Numbered from the stretch's first letter, positions 23,400-35,134 are shown. The stretch: 64,000 nucleotides of DNA from Cristatella mucedo (GCA_009760855.2 WPIO01000008.1:9475001-9539000), one strand, 5' to 3'. Program-made: numbers and translations. The notes: generated from the sequence alone by a model not told the origin.

Positions 23400-24222
23400 G
23401 TAACTATACCGAGTGGAAGTTCATCGGAATGACAAGTGGAAGAGGCACAGGCAGACAGAAATAATTGCAGGTGTGAAGGCATGCTTTCGAAGGGAAACTG
23501 TGGAGGCAGCCATTCTTGCATTTGGCCATGGAACTGGCTGTGTTTAACAAAAGCATGTCGGCAGAAGAGCTTTTATCGCAATCATCACCACTTAAAGTAG
23601 GCGATAAAGAATCGTAAAGAAAAATTTGTTGTCAAGATAACTTTACCTGAAAGAAACTACTTGAGAACTGACCGTGGCTTACAGGACTTTGGAGCTCAGC
23701 TGCAGCGCTGAGAATATTATATTAGGCTTCATAGCCTTCCATCAATAGGTGCACATCGGAGGTAGCACTAATGGTCATCGCCTTTATCTGCACATCATCA
23801 GCACATTTGGAACGCAATCATAAAAACCAAAATGATTCTTGCATCTAACTTGTGTTTCCTAATTCCATCTTATTTATTAAATGACAAAGTTTGATGCCTA
23901 AAAGCTTGGACCAGTCAAAGAACGGGGCATTAGCCACTATGAACAGGCTGGGCCGTCAAACTGCAAGCTTCAACAGACCGACTACATGCTTCTGCTGCAC
24001 GATCGTCTAAAAACGCATGACAAGCTGCCGATGATCCAACGAGCAAAAGCCGATTAAGTTACGTAAACGATTCATGTAGTCGTGCCTTACCAGGCTTGTG
24101 CTTAAAAGCCCTTAGATTGTCAAGTTGGACAACGACCGTGCTAACTTCATGAACAACGTCAAGGAATTAAAGCAATTAAGCAAGGCTGACTCAAGATAGG
24201 AGCACCACAAAAACATGTCAAC
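23400..24222. other. Intergenic region between convergent IPO7 and MED22
   Basis: About 0.8 kb between the IPO7 poly(A) signal and the likely MED22 poly(A) signal. I see no ORF, SINE or LINE tail in it. An alternative minus-strand AATAAA for MED22 lies at 23873-23878. Confidence 0.4.
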
Positions 24223-24228
24223 TTTAAT
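24223..24228 (-). terminator. MED22: Candidate poly(A) signal ATTAAA for MED22
   Basis: ATTAAA on the minus strand 213 bp after the MED22 stop. This is the nearest common variant hexamer; the canonical AATAAA is farther, at 23873-23878. Confidence 0.45.
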
Positions 24229-24440
24229 ATACAGCTATCGAGAGGCTTGCCCCTAGTTGTTGCTCGCAATTGTGCCAGTCAAGACAAAATAAAGTGCAGC
24301 CTCTTGGCTACATAACACAAAACTCAGGTCAGCCAACGGCCTCACAAAGGTGAACTCGATATCCTGAGGATATCTGATGCTCAATCATCTACAGACGTAT
24401 GCTAAGCTCCCAGCAGCAGCAATTGAGGGGCCAAGGAGGT

Positions 24441-25558
24441 TCATTTGAACAGCGAAGAGTAGTAGTCCTCCTCTAGCTGGTACAGCTCAGCTGCGACGTC
24501 ATCACGCAGAGTCAGTAGCTTGCTATCCATCTCGTCCTCGCTGCTCTTAAACCAAGATCGACTATGGGCAACCGACTCGTTGATCGACTGAAAGTCGTTC
24601 AGTATCAAGAATTGCTTCAAGTCCGACGTCAACTTCATTAGCGACTCCCCGGCTCTAACCTGCAAAGTGGTACATTTTAGGTCAGCAAGTATATTGAGAT
24701 CTGGCGACAAGACACGGCCGTCACCACAAGAGCTCATACCTTAGGGGTACTGCAACACAAGCAGCTGGTGCAGTAGCTAGGCCATTGCAAACAGTACTAA
24801 AATTCGGGCTTGTTTAGATAAGGATACCACGTCCAAGTTAGTCCATGCATTTGTGACATCCCGTCTTGACTTCTGTAACTCACTGCATGCTGGCCTACCG
24901 GCATGCCCAGTCAGGTGATTGCAGCTGGTGCAAAACTCGCAGCTAGGCTTCTGTCGTGAGCGTCGCAGTTGCCACATTACTCCACTTCTCGCCGACCTGC
25001 ACTGGCTACCAGTCAAGCAACGGATTGACTTCCAAGGTTTTGTCGCTCACTTTTAGGTCCCTTCATTCTATGGCTCCAGCCTATCTCTCCGACATACTCC
25101 CCCATCAGGCCAAGCATCGTACCACCCGCTTTTCGGAATCCATCAGTCTACCAATACCTCGTACAAACCTCAAATCCTTTGGAGACCGTGCATTTAGTTC
25201 GTATGCTCCCAAAGCCTGGAACTCACTCCCGACTTGCGTCAGAACATCCCCTGACTTGACCACATTTTAAAAGAGCTTAAAACACCTATTTAGGACAGCA
25301 TTTAGTGGGTCCCTGTGATTCGTCTTTCATGTGCTTATGCGTGCTGACACTGTGCATGCTACCACTAACCACATTTGCATGCTGACCCTGTGCATGTCAC
25401 CCCTAACCATGTTATTCATTTTGTTTGTTTATCAATATGTTTGTTTATTGTTCATTTATCAAGCATGACATTACTCACCATTCAATTGCATTTCCCTTTG
25501 CAGCAAATGCAAAGCGCCTAGAGAGAGATTGAGTTATCTGAGGGCGCTTTATCAAGTG

Positions 25559-25589
<31 letters not shown>

Positions 25590-26236
25590 TAACAGAACGC
25601 TGCACGGCGATGCACAAGCAGATTCTCGACTCTGCCACGGGAAGGTCGATTCTGCTGCTGCTGTTGCAATATCTAGCAAACGAGCACTAGCACTCGAGGC
25701 TGGGCAAACAAGAAACTCACACAACCAAGAATGCAGCAAGCTAGACACTTACTATGTTGGCAGCTCTGACTGCCATTTCGAAATGGCATTGCTCAGCATC
25801 TGCTAGCATCCTTGCTTGGCTCCCTTCTTCAACCTTGAACGATATACGACACAAAAATATGCTGCTCGAGTTGCACAACACAACCAGTGACCAAATGCAT
25901 AACAGCTGTGGGGGGGGGGGCTAATGTGCATGCAGACCTACAGCAGTGTGGTGCTGCCTTACACGAGACAACAAAGCAGTCTGTTCACTGTCAGAGTAGT
26001 CCTGGTGATGTGCCTTGCTTATCTGTCCCGAAACAGCATGCACCACTACATGCTAAGGTTCTTGCAAACGGGTGTGAACTTATGAAGTACCGGGGCAGCA
26101 TCTCGACAATACACCAGCAAAGTGAGATCACACCTGCCAATTCAAAATATTTCTTTCTCAAAATATAATTCTTCTGTCTGCATCCCTTTCTGCGTCTGTG
26201 TGTCTCGGTCTCTCTCCCTTTCTCTCTGCCTGCCTG

Positions 26237-26294
<58 letters not shown>

Positions 26295-27968
26295 CCTCTC
26301 TCTCTCTCTCTCTCTCCCCTCCCTCCCCCTATCCCCATTTGACTTGTATAATATGGTTACAGATGGCATGCCTTTAGTCAACATGTAAATATGGTTAATG
26401 GCAGGATGCTCAGTGCTAGCACCCATAAGCGCACGAAGAAAAAAAATCACAGAGACTTTTAAATGTCATTGTGACAAGCAAGTACATTTTAGCTTCTTTT
26501 TAAATGTCATGTCATGGGATGATGTAACGTCAGTCGGGAGTGAGTTTCAGGCTTTGGGAGCATGCGAACTAAAGTCCTTCATGAGAACGTAGTAAACAGC
26601 CTTAAGTAAGCCTTAGCTTTTACAGGGAATATCCACTGTTCGAGACCTGTTCGAACCGACGTCTCGAGACTACCTGCCTACCATCCAGCCACTGTGGCAC
26701 TAAGACCTGTGCTGTATCTAGGTGGAGCTTAACTCTGCTGCTGATAGTTTAGACCCCCTCCATAGCTTTTTGGGCACTATTGACTGCAAAAATTCGTAAT
26801 GATCCTATTGGCTGCTTACATGCTGTGTACACTCTGTACCAACTGTTTGCTTTGAAGAAGCTGTCGTCTCATGTGCTGCATGGTCTGCAATCTAGGCTGC
26901 TAGACCACCTGAGGATCGAGTTTGCAACTACTCATGCATTTAGAATTTCTTGATTGATTTACCATGTCTGAGAAACCTGAGCAGGGTCATTGCTAGCATG
27001 GCATAGAATAATTGGTATTCGTGTTTCTACTCAGTCGTCAAAATAGTTATGATGATGGTGAGAGAGATGAGAGTGGGCAGACGTTACGGCAGAATTATAC
27101 ATGTATGGACACACGGGTAGATAAAAATACGGGACTTTTAATGGTAGGGCTTTGCACAGTTCCTAGCTGAAACTTTCCGAAAAAGCTTCCGACATCATTT
27201 GATCTCGGCACTGCCTCTGCACTAATCAAAACTTACTGAGCTAACTTTAGCAGTAGTGTCCTGTTAGGTGCCAACAAATGCAGCAGCTCAACGTGGTAAG
27301 CAAGAGACGACAACACCCCCCCCATCTAGAGATCGCCATAGAGCGAAATGAAATTGGGAAGCTAGACTGACAACAGTGGCTGCCTTTGCGCACCAGCTGA
27401 CTAAACAGCACCAGCTGACAATACCAGGTCGCCCACGACGAGCTTTCAACCGTTAAGGGTTTACCCTTCGCGGCTCCTTCAACGTGGCCTCTGATGGCAG
27501 CACAGACAGCCAGCATCACGAAAAGCAAGCTGCAACGTACACACTGGACGAGTGCCGCCTTTTCTAGTACAAGGTCAAGGCAAGTCGTCCGAATCTCGTC
27601 CTAATAGCAGCAATCTTAGACACGAACGAGAGCGGGCCGCCCCGCCTGCGGCGCAAGAAACTCGCTAGCTGCTGCGAAACTGAGCTGCGCTCCCGAACTG
27701 CGCGCCCTCGCGCTCCGCTTGAGCTTCACTTGAATGCTCAGCACTGCTCCGCCGCGCAGACGCCAGATGCCAGCTCGACGACCGACAAAGCCGCGTGCAG
27801 CTACGTGCTGCTGCACCAAAATACCTTGGCCAGTTTAATAATTTCCGCATAGTTGTCAAGCATCGAGTTAACGTCATCTTTCACCTGCTTTTGATACAAC
27901 TTTAATACGGCCTCTTTGTTCTGTGACAGCTGCTTTTGGTTGGCGGCGGGCTGAGACGCTTGAGACAT
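24441..27968 (-). CDS. MED22: Mediator complex subunit 22, complete three-exon gene
   Basis: Exons complement(27825..27968), (25753..25833) and (24441..24659) are all phase 0 and join to 147 residues plus stop. Exon 1 encodes [11 protein letters not shown] ... [20 protein letters not shown], exon 2 the [11 protein letters not shown] block, and exon 3 [20 protein letters not shown] then TLRDD and [14 protein letters not shown]. These are the family signatures, and the length fits the short human isoform of about 140 residues. MED22 (Surf5) is a mostly helical head-module subunit of Mediator, which bridges transcription factors and RNA polymerase II in the nucleus. Donors are gtattt and gtaagt; the exon 2 acceptor (cgttcaag) has a weak pyrimidine tract. 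Intron 2 contains a plus-strand LINE and intron 1 a CT microsatellite and a LINE tail. No lesion is seen. Confidence 0.94.
24796..25590 (+). repeat. Family 1 LINE copy in MED22 intron 2
   Basis: Antisense to MED22. It carries the C-terminal third of the reverse-transcriptase ORF with frameshifts ([20 protein letters not shown], then [17 protein letters not shown]), the full 3' UTR and a terminal TTA run at 25561-25589. It is collinear with the longer copy starting near 48040. Confidence 0.88.
26239..26330. repeat. (CT)n microsatellite in MED22 intron 1
   Basis: A long CT run with CCCC interruptions, directly followed by a minus-strand LINE fragment (26345-26580). Its position suggests it replaced or grew beside the LINE tail. 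Confidence 0.9.
26345..26580 (-). repeat. Family 1 LINE fragment in MED22 intron 1
   Basis: Contains the 3' UTR block (atggcaggatgctcagtg ... cataagcgca) and the terminal ORF region around 26530-26580, diverged from the other copies. The standard tail end is missing. The remainder of intron 1 (26600-27820) shows nothing I recognise. Confidence 0.65.
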
Positions 27969-28858
27969 GCTTAATAACCGCGGGTTCTCCTATCGCCAGC
28001 CTGCGGGTACGCCAATAGGCAGCAGCTGCTGCAGGACGCGCGGTGTGCGCGCCAGCACGCAGCACGCGTCCTGCAGTCACACACAAGATATAACCGGCCG
28101 AAGGGATAGCAAAAGGACGCGTACCTGCCCGGTCGAGTGGCGCTGGTCGGCAATAGCGCCAAGAGCCGAAACGAAACTACCACTAACGAAAATAACTGAA
28201 GCGCTGTCTCGACCACCGAGCTTCCGCCTTTTGGTCGGGCGTCCTCGCTCGACCCATTTGAAAGCCGCAGTCGTAGTGACGAAGCAACATCACTTGGACG
28301 CAAATAAATTCAAAGAGACGATGAGGAAATGCTTTCATCGCCCGTCGCTTAATAGGCACTTGAACAGGATTGCTGACGAGTGGGAACGTTCGTATCCCCC
28401 CCCCCGTATGTGCATCGAAGCACCGGTCTAACAGCTGAGCCGCGCAGCTGCCGACGCGCGGCGGTAGTGTTCTTAAATAATTTTTCATTAGTCATCAAAA
28501 ATTCACTGCCTTTTTTCAAAAAATGAAAGAATACACACGCACCCACAGAATCGTTCAATCCTTCAAGATATAAAAGTTGGCCGCATTTTGCCCCGAGGTT
28601 TTCATTCGGTTACTCGGCACGGCGGGCAGTTGCGTAGCTTTCGCCGGCTTTAAATTAGACATTCTCGTATTATCCAACTTCCTTATTTACATAGTGGAAG
28701 GAGAGCCTAGTCGGCTGTCGGGCCCTTTGAAACCACCATTTTCAATTGCGTGCAGCGGCTGTATGGTCTTGCTAGCAGCAAGCTTCGAACCCATGATCTA
28801 GGAAGTGAAGTGCGATTTGCTTTAACATGCAGCCCCAGAGCTACTTTTTTTTTAGCAA
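27969..28858. other. MED22 upstream region
   Basis: The first 150 bp upstream of the MED22 ATG are GC-rich, with an imperfect inverted repeat around 28028-28078 (ctgcaggacgcg and cgcgtcctgcag). They probably hold the MED22 promoter and 5' UTR. No credible ORF follows up to the MITE at 28867. Confidence 0.4.
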
Positions 28859-28866
28859 TTCTAGCG

Positions 28867-29095
28867 CAGTGGTTGTGAACCTTCTTAGAGCCGTGACTCT
28901 TATATACAGTTCCTCGTTTTGTGTTAGCTGTGTTGTGTTTGTGTTGTGTTAGTTCCTCGTGTTGTGACGACCCCCAACCATAAAATGATCATATGCAAAA
29001 TGTGGAAATTCGTGTTTTCCGATGGTCTTAGGCGACCCATGTGAAAGGGTCACTCGACCGCAAAGGAGTCGTGACCCACAAGTTGAGAATCGCTG
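28867..29095. mobile_element. hAT-type MITE with 8-bp target duplication
   Basis: A 229-bp non-coding element whose ends are imperfect inverted repeats (left cagtggttgtgaacctt; right end, reverse complemented, cagcgattctcaactt), matching the CAGTGGTTCTCAACC type of hAT termini. It is flanked by ttctagcg (28859-28866) and ctctagcg (29096-29103), an 8-bp target duplication with one mismatch, the length produced by hAT transposases. It is non-autonomous. Confidence 0.8.
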
Positions 29096-29142
29096 CTCTA
29101 GCGTATAATACTATGTAGGTGCGCCTCGCTCAATTACGTAGA

Positions 29143-29350
29143 ATGAACTTGGGAAATTTTAACAGCGAGCATGGCAATGGCCCCTTAAAATCCAACTTGA
29201 AAGCTTTTAGCTTATCGATGGACGCTAGTATCAACAAAGGTGCAGCAGAGACAAGCAGGTCGTCGAGAGCAGGGAAGTTGCCGAAACTAGAAGAAGTGAT
29301 AGAATACGCGAAGATCTGCAAGATTTATAAGCTGCCTCTTACCCGGGTAG
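29143..29350 (+). CDS. Unrecognised first-exon-like ORF
   Basis: An ATG at 29143 opens about 69 codons (MNLGNFNSEHGNGPLKSN start; KLPKLEEVIEYAKIC in the second half) up to a possible donor gtagga after ACCCGG at about 29345. Composition is protein-like with a helical, charged end, but no family is recognised and no partner exon was found. A dispersed repeat starts right after it (about 29370). It could be an isolated exon of an unknown gene or chance. Confidence 0.25.
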
Positions 29351-29369
29351 GAAGTCATTTGCAGCAACC

Positions 29370-29585
29370 GCTGGCTACTCATCTAATTGCTAGCCCAGCT
29401 GTGAGGTCAATCCCAGTAGTGGTCAGACACCCTCTAATCCATATTCGTCCAATCGTGGCAAATAGAGGACACTTCAATCCCTCCGGATTGCCTAAGCGGT
29501 CGCTACTGTCTCAGCTTGCCGTCGGCCTGATCGAATCTCTAGTTCTTTGTTTCTGGGGTGGCGAAATAAATAGTCAAGAACCTGA
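29370..29585 (+). repeat. Dispersed repeat C, copy 1
   Basis: Shares aattgctagcccagctgtg, gtcagacac and the end block gcgaaataaata ... acctgac with 55100-55345, and the core with 54281-54333. It may be another SINE-like family; a B-box-like gaggtcagacacgcc core exists in the sister copies. Confidence 0.55.
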
Positions 29586-29671
29586 CCGAATAGTATGCTC
29601 AAAAAATGAATGTTGGCACCGGCAAATCCGCGTGCTACCACTCGCTCCCAATAAGTGACAAGATCCTCATT

Positions 29672-29755
29672 GCCTTCTGCTAGTGAGAGCGATAGCCACT
29701 GAGGCTCTTGTGCTGCTATATACAAGAGGCTGTTAAAGCAGCTGACCTCTTATTA
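29672..29755 (+). repeat. SINE family B tail fragment
   Basis: The segment gatagccactgaggctcttg ... gctatatacaagaggctgttaaagcagctgac matches the 3' part of the SINE at 6191-6358 (gatagccgttaaggctgctc ... gctgttaaatcggctaa). The tRNA-like head is absent. Confidence 0.6.
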
Positions 29756-29869
29756 TTTTTATATTGTATTATATTATGTCGTCACGGCATTCCTTAACGC
29801 CATTGTAACAGCTAAAAACCATTTGTTGCAGCATTTGCTCAGTCCACGCGAGTTGTCTTTTGCCTGCTC

Positions 29870-30000
29870 GAGTGCTGAAATTGTGCATGCTATCACTAAT
29901 CAATTTACAGGCTGCCTTTCCAGTATAAGAGCTGGGTAAAGAGAGATTTAGTTTGCTAAGGGTGCTACATAAATGTGCTAATAATTTTATTAAGAGGCCA
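29870..30000 (+). repeat. Degenerate LINE 3' tail
   Basis: Contains tgtgcatgctatcactaat and gagagatttagtttgctaag ... gtgctacataaatg, a decayed version of the LINE 3' UTR in plus orientation. Confidence 0.45.
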
Positions 30001-30231
30001 CGAGTGCCGACAGATCCAAGGCTTCTCCTGGATAACCTACCCAATCTCCCAAGCAAAGAGACAAGACGAGCTTCGAGGGTTTTCGGCATCTGAAAAAACT
30101 GAGTAGAAATTTGCGATCCGCAGTTCTGAGCATTGAGTATTGGCGAGGCTGCTTTGGTATGGATGGTTTATCGATTTTATGGATGTTTTATCGATTTTTT
30201 TTACCGATTTATTGGTATTCATTTAATTGGT

Positions 30232-30960
30232 ATGGTGGCTACGGTGGATCCGGCCACCATTATTGCCAACGGCATCCAGTACTGCATGAAGCAACTCGTC
30301 GAACAAGTGTTCAAGGTGATTGAGATCTACGATGCAGATGAAACCGGAAGCCGCCTCTACTGCTCTCTTCATTTCGTACTTGTTGCCGGGTAATGATGAC
30401 TGCGAGCATTTGCTGGGAGCCAAGGACATGAAGGCGAAGGATTGAACCGCGGCCTACCTGTGCACCAATCGCGCGAGCATATCTGGGGAAATCGCAAAGG
30501 GCAGCCTGATGTCCACGGTACAGAGCAACAATCTGGCTGGTCTTGCCCCAACATGCAGCATTGCTGGTCTTCCCATCCCGCCCCGCTAGAAGAAGATCCT
30601 GTCTCAACCAGCGTTCATCACCTTGATTCGTGTGGTGCTGGCGAGTGCCGTCCTTTGGTCGGAAGCTCTCTGTAGAGCGGCATGGATACTAAGGGATTTC
30701 TGCTCAGGTCACTTCGAGCCTAAAACATCGCTGCCGTTCGTGACCTTTGATGATTTCAAGTCCCTGGTCTTCGCAGGCAACTTCTGACGTCGTTGTAGGG
30801 GGTGTCAAGTACAAGGACGGCGTTTCTCCTCGAACAGCACCGCGTTCATACTGGCGGGTCCGTGGACGCTGGACGCAGCGAGTGTTCACGAGGAGAGTGG
30901 CGATACGACCAAATTAGACGTGCAAAGACATCGCCCGCGCTTTTTGTGAATCAAGTTAAG
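30232..30960 (+). pseudogene. Decayed coding-like region, unrecognised
   Basis: Successive frames give protein-like fragments broken by shifts and stops: VDPATIIANGIQYCMKQLVE and FKVIEIYDADETG (to a TAA at 30391), then NDDCEHLLGAKDMKAKD, CTNRASISGEIAKGSLM, FVTFDDFKSLVFAGNF and TAFILAGPWTLDAASVHEE. The fragments stay on one strand and in order, suggesting one degraded gene or transposon ORF. I do not recognise the family. Confidence 0.35.
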
Positions 30961-31368
30961 ACAAACTCTTAACGCTGTGCTTGGTAAATCGATCCAGCTC
31001 CAGCGCCGACGACGAGCTCGCGAATCGCTTACAGTCGTAAGTAGGATAACTCGTAGGGGGGGGGGAGCGCCAGAAACTTTGCATGCGACGTGACATGCTT
31101 TTTTGCGTAGACGGTGAAGCGAGCTGGCATACGGAAATAAGCTACACAGGTTGTGCCGCAGCAGCGGGACACGCCTCCTCCGTCAGGTTTCGGAGCTACA
31201 GTAATATCGACGACGGTCGACCATTGAGGGACCAGTCTATTTACAGGAGCAGAAAATTTCTCAACTGCCAGTTGGAGGGCGTTTTTTTGCACCCGGTTCC
31301 CTACTTTGGAATTTCAATCCTTCGCTTTCAATGTGGGTAGGGTTTTTCGGAATTCAAGCACATTCGAA

Positions 31369-31506
31369 ATGGCTGGCCTAAGGGGATACATTAAGAAAGG
31401 TTTCCGTGAAATAGTGCGGACAGTGCACAACTATTTCCTCAATTCACGTAGATTTGTCAAGTATTGGCCAGGTTATTTACGGGGCACAAAGTTAGCCTGC
31501 AAATGA
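31369..31506 (+). pseudogene. Short ORF with a DDE-transposon-like leader, doubtful
   Basis: ATG at 31369 followed by GYIKKGFREIVRTVHNYF and 28 more codons to a stop at 31506. The pattern REIVxxVxNYF resembles the N-terminal helix of some IS630/Tc1-related transposon proteins in invertebrates. That resemblance is from memory and weak. The rest of 31510-32100 is AT-rich and empty. Confidence 0.2.
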
Positions 31507-32113
31507 TGCTGTCTAAAAGTTCAAGTAGGTAGCTCAACAAGAAGCAAACATGTACCTTGATGTACCAAGGTTCCAAAAATTGGGACACAAAGCCGGGTTA
31601 GACATGGTTTGCCCAGTCATTTTTTCCTGTTGGGCTATCCCATTTCTCGCATGCTATCTTTTGAAGCTTAGCTTATACAACTGTTCGATTGTTGGAAAGT
31701 CTCCTAAAAGTATTTTTTGACATTTACCAGTAAGTTGGTGGTTATGCAGGCGCACGCATCTGTTGACGATGCAACAGACTTATGCCTTTTAAGCCCGTTT
31801 CCAGTCTGCAAAACCCGCGTAGTGTTCTGCTTGGATACACACTGCAAGTCTCTATTCATTTTTTATTTAATGACAATAATAGTGATAATAAATAGTGAAA
31901 AAAGGAATAATGAAAAGTGCTTTTACTCGCCAACTTGCTTAACGGGAAGCGTCGAGCTGAATCTTGAGAGTGACGCTCAAGATTGTTTTATGTTTATGTT
32001 TACGTTTAATGTTTTATGATTGTTATGATTTATGATTTTAGATTGTTTTATGTTTACGTTTTAATGTTTATTGATTGTTTACGGAAGCCTTTTTTCGCGA
32101 AAAACGCCTAGGT

Positions 32114-32239
32114 GCTGCATAGCGCCGGCTATGTCATGCATAGCGCCGGCTATGTCATGCATAGCGCCGGCTATGTCATGCATAGCGCCGGCTATGTCAT
32201 GCATAGCGCCGGCTATGTCATGCATAGAGCCGGCTGGCT
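32114..32239. repeat. 21-bp minisatellite, six copies
   Basis: Six head-to-tail copies of a 21-bp unit, catgcatagcgccggctatg plus t, starting at 32114 (partial first), 32135, 32156, 32177, 32198 and 32219; the last carries two changes. Each unit contains the near-palindrome catagc-gccg-gctatg and a perfect atgcat. It is open in several frames only because 21 is a multiple of three. Confidence 0.95.
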
Positions 32240-32364
32240 TGCGACGGTTTACTATGGAGCAAAGTATCTGCGGGAGAGGGACGCGTGCTTTTTTGGTCTG
32301 CCCAATGGTCAGCATGAGTCGATTACGAGGTGTGCTCGCGCAGTTGAGAGGATGTAACTTGTAT

Positions 32365-33600
32365 CTCCGTCAGTAACTCCACAAAGTCATAAAGACCATG
32401 TGAGTGTAACGCAGGAGAGTTTTGTATAGCCAGACCACTCACAGCCTAAGAGGCTTTCGGTATGCATTCGGTAGCCAACAGACTTCGCCTCACGCAACAA
32501 AGAGAAAGTGGGAAGCATAGCAGAGTTAGGAGAGCAGTTGAGGTAGTGAGTAGCATAGAAGTAGCAGTTCAGGACCGCTGAAAAAGATGTGCCATAGTCG
32601 GCAGTGGGAGAATAGTTGTCGTTGCGTAAGAATTGTGGAAGCGAGTTCCACAGTCTAGGACCTGCAGAGCTAAAGCTTCTGTCGCCAACTGTCTTTAAGC
32701 GGAGGAATGGGACAGCTAATTTATTGTCCACACAGGACCTGAGGGCGCGAACAGGCTGAAACTGATGCAGCAGGTCAGCTAGGTACGAAGAAGCCAAGCC
32801 GTGGCGGGCCTTGTGGGTCAGCGTAAGAACTTTGCACTGTATCCTTTGCTAAACCGGCAACCATCCTAGCTCTTTCAGCAAAGGTGACACGTGCTCAAAC
32901 CGCTGGGACTTGAAGGCCAGCCTTGCAGCCATATTCATAATCCGCTGTAGTGGCATAATAGCTTTCTTTGGTAGCCCAGCCAAAAGGGAATTACAATAAT
33001 CAAGCCGAGACAGAACTAGAGAGCTAGTTAAATTTTTTACAAGCCACTGTGGGAGACAGCTTCTAATCTTGGATAGGGATCGGATGTGATGGCTAGCTGT
33101 AGAGGCAGTCTTCTGAATGAAGCTTTTGAAATTGAGGCAGCTGTCGAACACGACACCTAGATTACGAGCACGTGGTGAAGGTCGCACAATAGCATCACCT
33201 ATTAGAACAGCAAAGCCTTTTAATCCAGCCACACGCTTAGGGTGTCCTATAAGAAGCAGTTTGGTTTTGTCGTCATTTAATTTCAGGAAGTTTTCCGACA
33301 TCCAGGATCGAATATCGGCAAGGCAAGCATTCAGTTTCTCAGTTGCTGCAGCAGATTCCGACGGTTTAAATGACAAATACAACTGAGTATCGTCAGCATA
33401 GAAGTGATATCCTATTCCATGGGCCTTAATCACTTTTCCCAGAGATTGCGTTTACATGGAGAACAGCAAGGGACCTAGTACAGAGCCTTGAGGGACTCCA
33501 CAGGTGACCCTTCTCATGTCTGAGACATGAACTGCGAGTACCAAATTAGGGCTAAGAGCTAAAGAGCACAGCAGTTTACAGTTTTTAACCCGTGACCACT
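32365..33600 (-). pseudogene. CR1/L2-like LINE, family 2, partial reverse transcriptase
   Basis: Minus-strand reading gives the RT core in order: TCGVPQGSVLGPLLF (about 33475-33520), YHFYADDTQLYLSF (about 33360-33400; YADD is the catalytic box), SRLDYCNSLLAGLP, then GWLPVEQRIQ and SSAGPRLWNSLP. A stop interrupts M*T before the YADD block and a break lies near 32848. The 5' half of the element is missing. The 3' UTR ends at about 32365 in a block shared with 49089 and 53098 (tctccgtc.gtaactc). Confidence 0.85.
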
Positions 33601-34129
33601 AATTCAATAGCCAATTAAAGGACCAGGATTTCTGGGATTATTATTTCGGCAAGTTTTTTACTGTCGACGCGAAAGCGCGAGGCTGCACTAGCTCTGGCAA
33701 AACTGCCAATTCAGCTTTGAAAGTTGACATACTGGCATGTGGCTGAACGCCGGGTCTTAATAGCAGCAGTAACAGTACGTCTTATGTGGCTTTCCTCCGA
33801 GGATGAGGCAGATCATCACTAAAATTCACGCTTGGTAATCTGTGCGTCAGCAATACGACGCCTCACCACTTTCTTAATGTGTATAAAGAGAACTAATTGC
33901 AAGCAGCAAGCTGAAGCGTGGCGTCCAACGCCTCTTCTTATTGTAAAACTGATCTGACCAGCTCAACACTCGCGAGAAGAGCTACCTGATGATTAATTTC
34001 AGCACTCGGTTCGAATCCCGCAATCGACAAAAGACCTACCGGCAGTCATAGTTTATCATGCGGAGTAAAAACAGTAAAATACGCAGCTGGGTGTTTTGCA
34101 CTTTAGCACAGTTTACTGTAAATATTTAC

Positions 34130-34250
34130 CAGTGATGCGACCTAGTGCATTCTTGTGTAACAAGAATGTGTAACAAGAATTCACTAGGTTGCATTAAAAT
34201 TAAAATTACAGATACAATTACAATTACAGTTACAATTGTAACAAGAATGT
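34130..34250. repeat. Short AT-rich direct repeats
   Basis: The 14-mer tgtaacaagaatgt and close variants (tgtaacaagaattc) recur three times near 34150, 34166 and 34236, with an interposed acaatta/aaaatta repeat. The origin is unclear. The surrounding 33620-35500 shows no recognisable gene. Confidence 0.5.
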
Positions 34251-35134
34251 TACGCTTCACGCGGAGCATTTTCGTGACGCATGCTGAATACAGCAAGGAT
34301 GAGATAATAAGCTTTATATAGATCCGTAAAGAATGGATTGGAGATATTGCACGTGAAAAAGATTTCACTACGGACGTACCCGAGCGAGCTGTAGCCGCAG
34401 AAACTTCCAGAATCTAGCAATACTGCATTCGTTACTCCTTCAAACACGGATCCCGACGTCGGTGGGTGGATTCCAGCACGCGCATCTAGCTTGCTATCTC
34501 CCACTGCCGGTTCGGTGTCAATCTTTCTGCTTGTCCGTCAGTGCGCGCGCGCGCTCGGAAACCCATGCACCAAGGCGCTCGCTCGCCCGAACGAGACGAG
34601 CCGGTAGCGAATAACTGTTTGACGAGCGACCCGAGCGACGGACCGAAAGCGGCGCGATCGTACCAGCAAATCACGGCTTTATTCAGTCAAGTTACTTGCG
34701 ATAGCGTTGCTCACGACAGGTGCCAGTTAAAAGCAGACAAGCTGGCATCAAGTCGTGGCGTATCGGCACGACAGCAGAGAGGTGGCCGGGATTTAGGCCG
34801 CGCGCGTCGCGCCTCTCAGTCGGTCCTCTACGGCTGCTTGCAAGCACTGCACGCTGCGTTCAAAATTTTCAGGTCAGGAGTTATCCAGGATTGTTGGAGT
34901 ACTTGAAACTTACAAAGTTGAACCTGTAACGAAAAGTTGCCGAGTGTCTGTTGTAAGATAGTTCCATGCTATTAATGCAGAAAAAGAATAGTATGGCCCG
35001 TCTATAATATCACTAATGCATTCAATAGAGCGTCCTCACAGAGCTCAATCCCTGTCTGGGAACTCTATACATTCGGATTGTCTAAACCGCATTCAGCAAC
35101 TAAGCCGGGGCGTGAGAGCGTGGCTGCTAGCTTG

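Noticed and set aside
29769-30089. 106-codon minus-strand ORF
   Set aside because: It overlaps a degenerate LINE tail in the opposite orientation and has no recognisable motif.
32114-32239. CRISPR-like array
   Set aside because: Units are contiguous with no spacers, and the window is animal DNA.
32071-32376. ORF with seven-residue repeats (MSCIAPA)
   Set aside because: It is open only because the 21-bp minisatellite unit is a multiple of three and stop-free in that frame.
34250-34504. Minus-strand ORF with FFTCNIS as the 3' exon of the cystatin-like gene
   Set aside because: No acceptor gives a compatible phase without an immediate stop.
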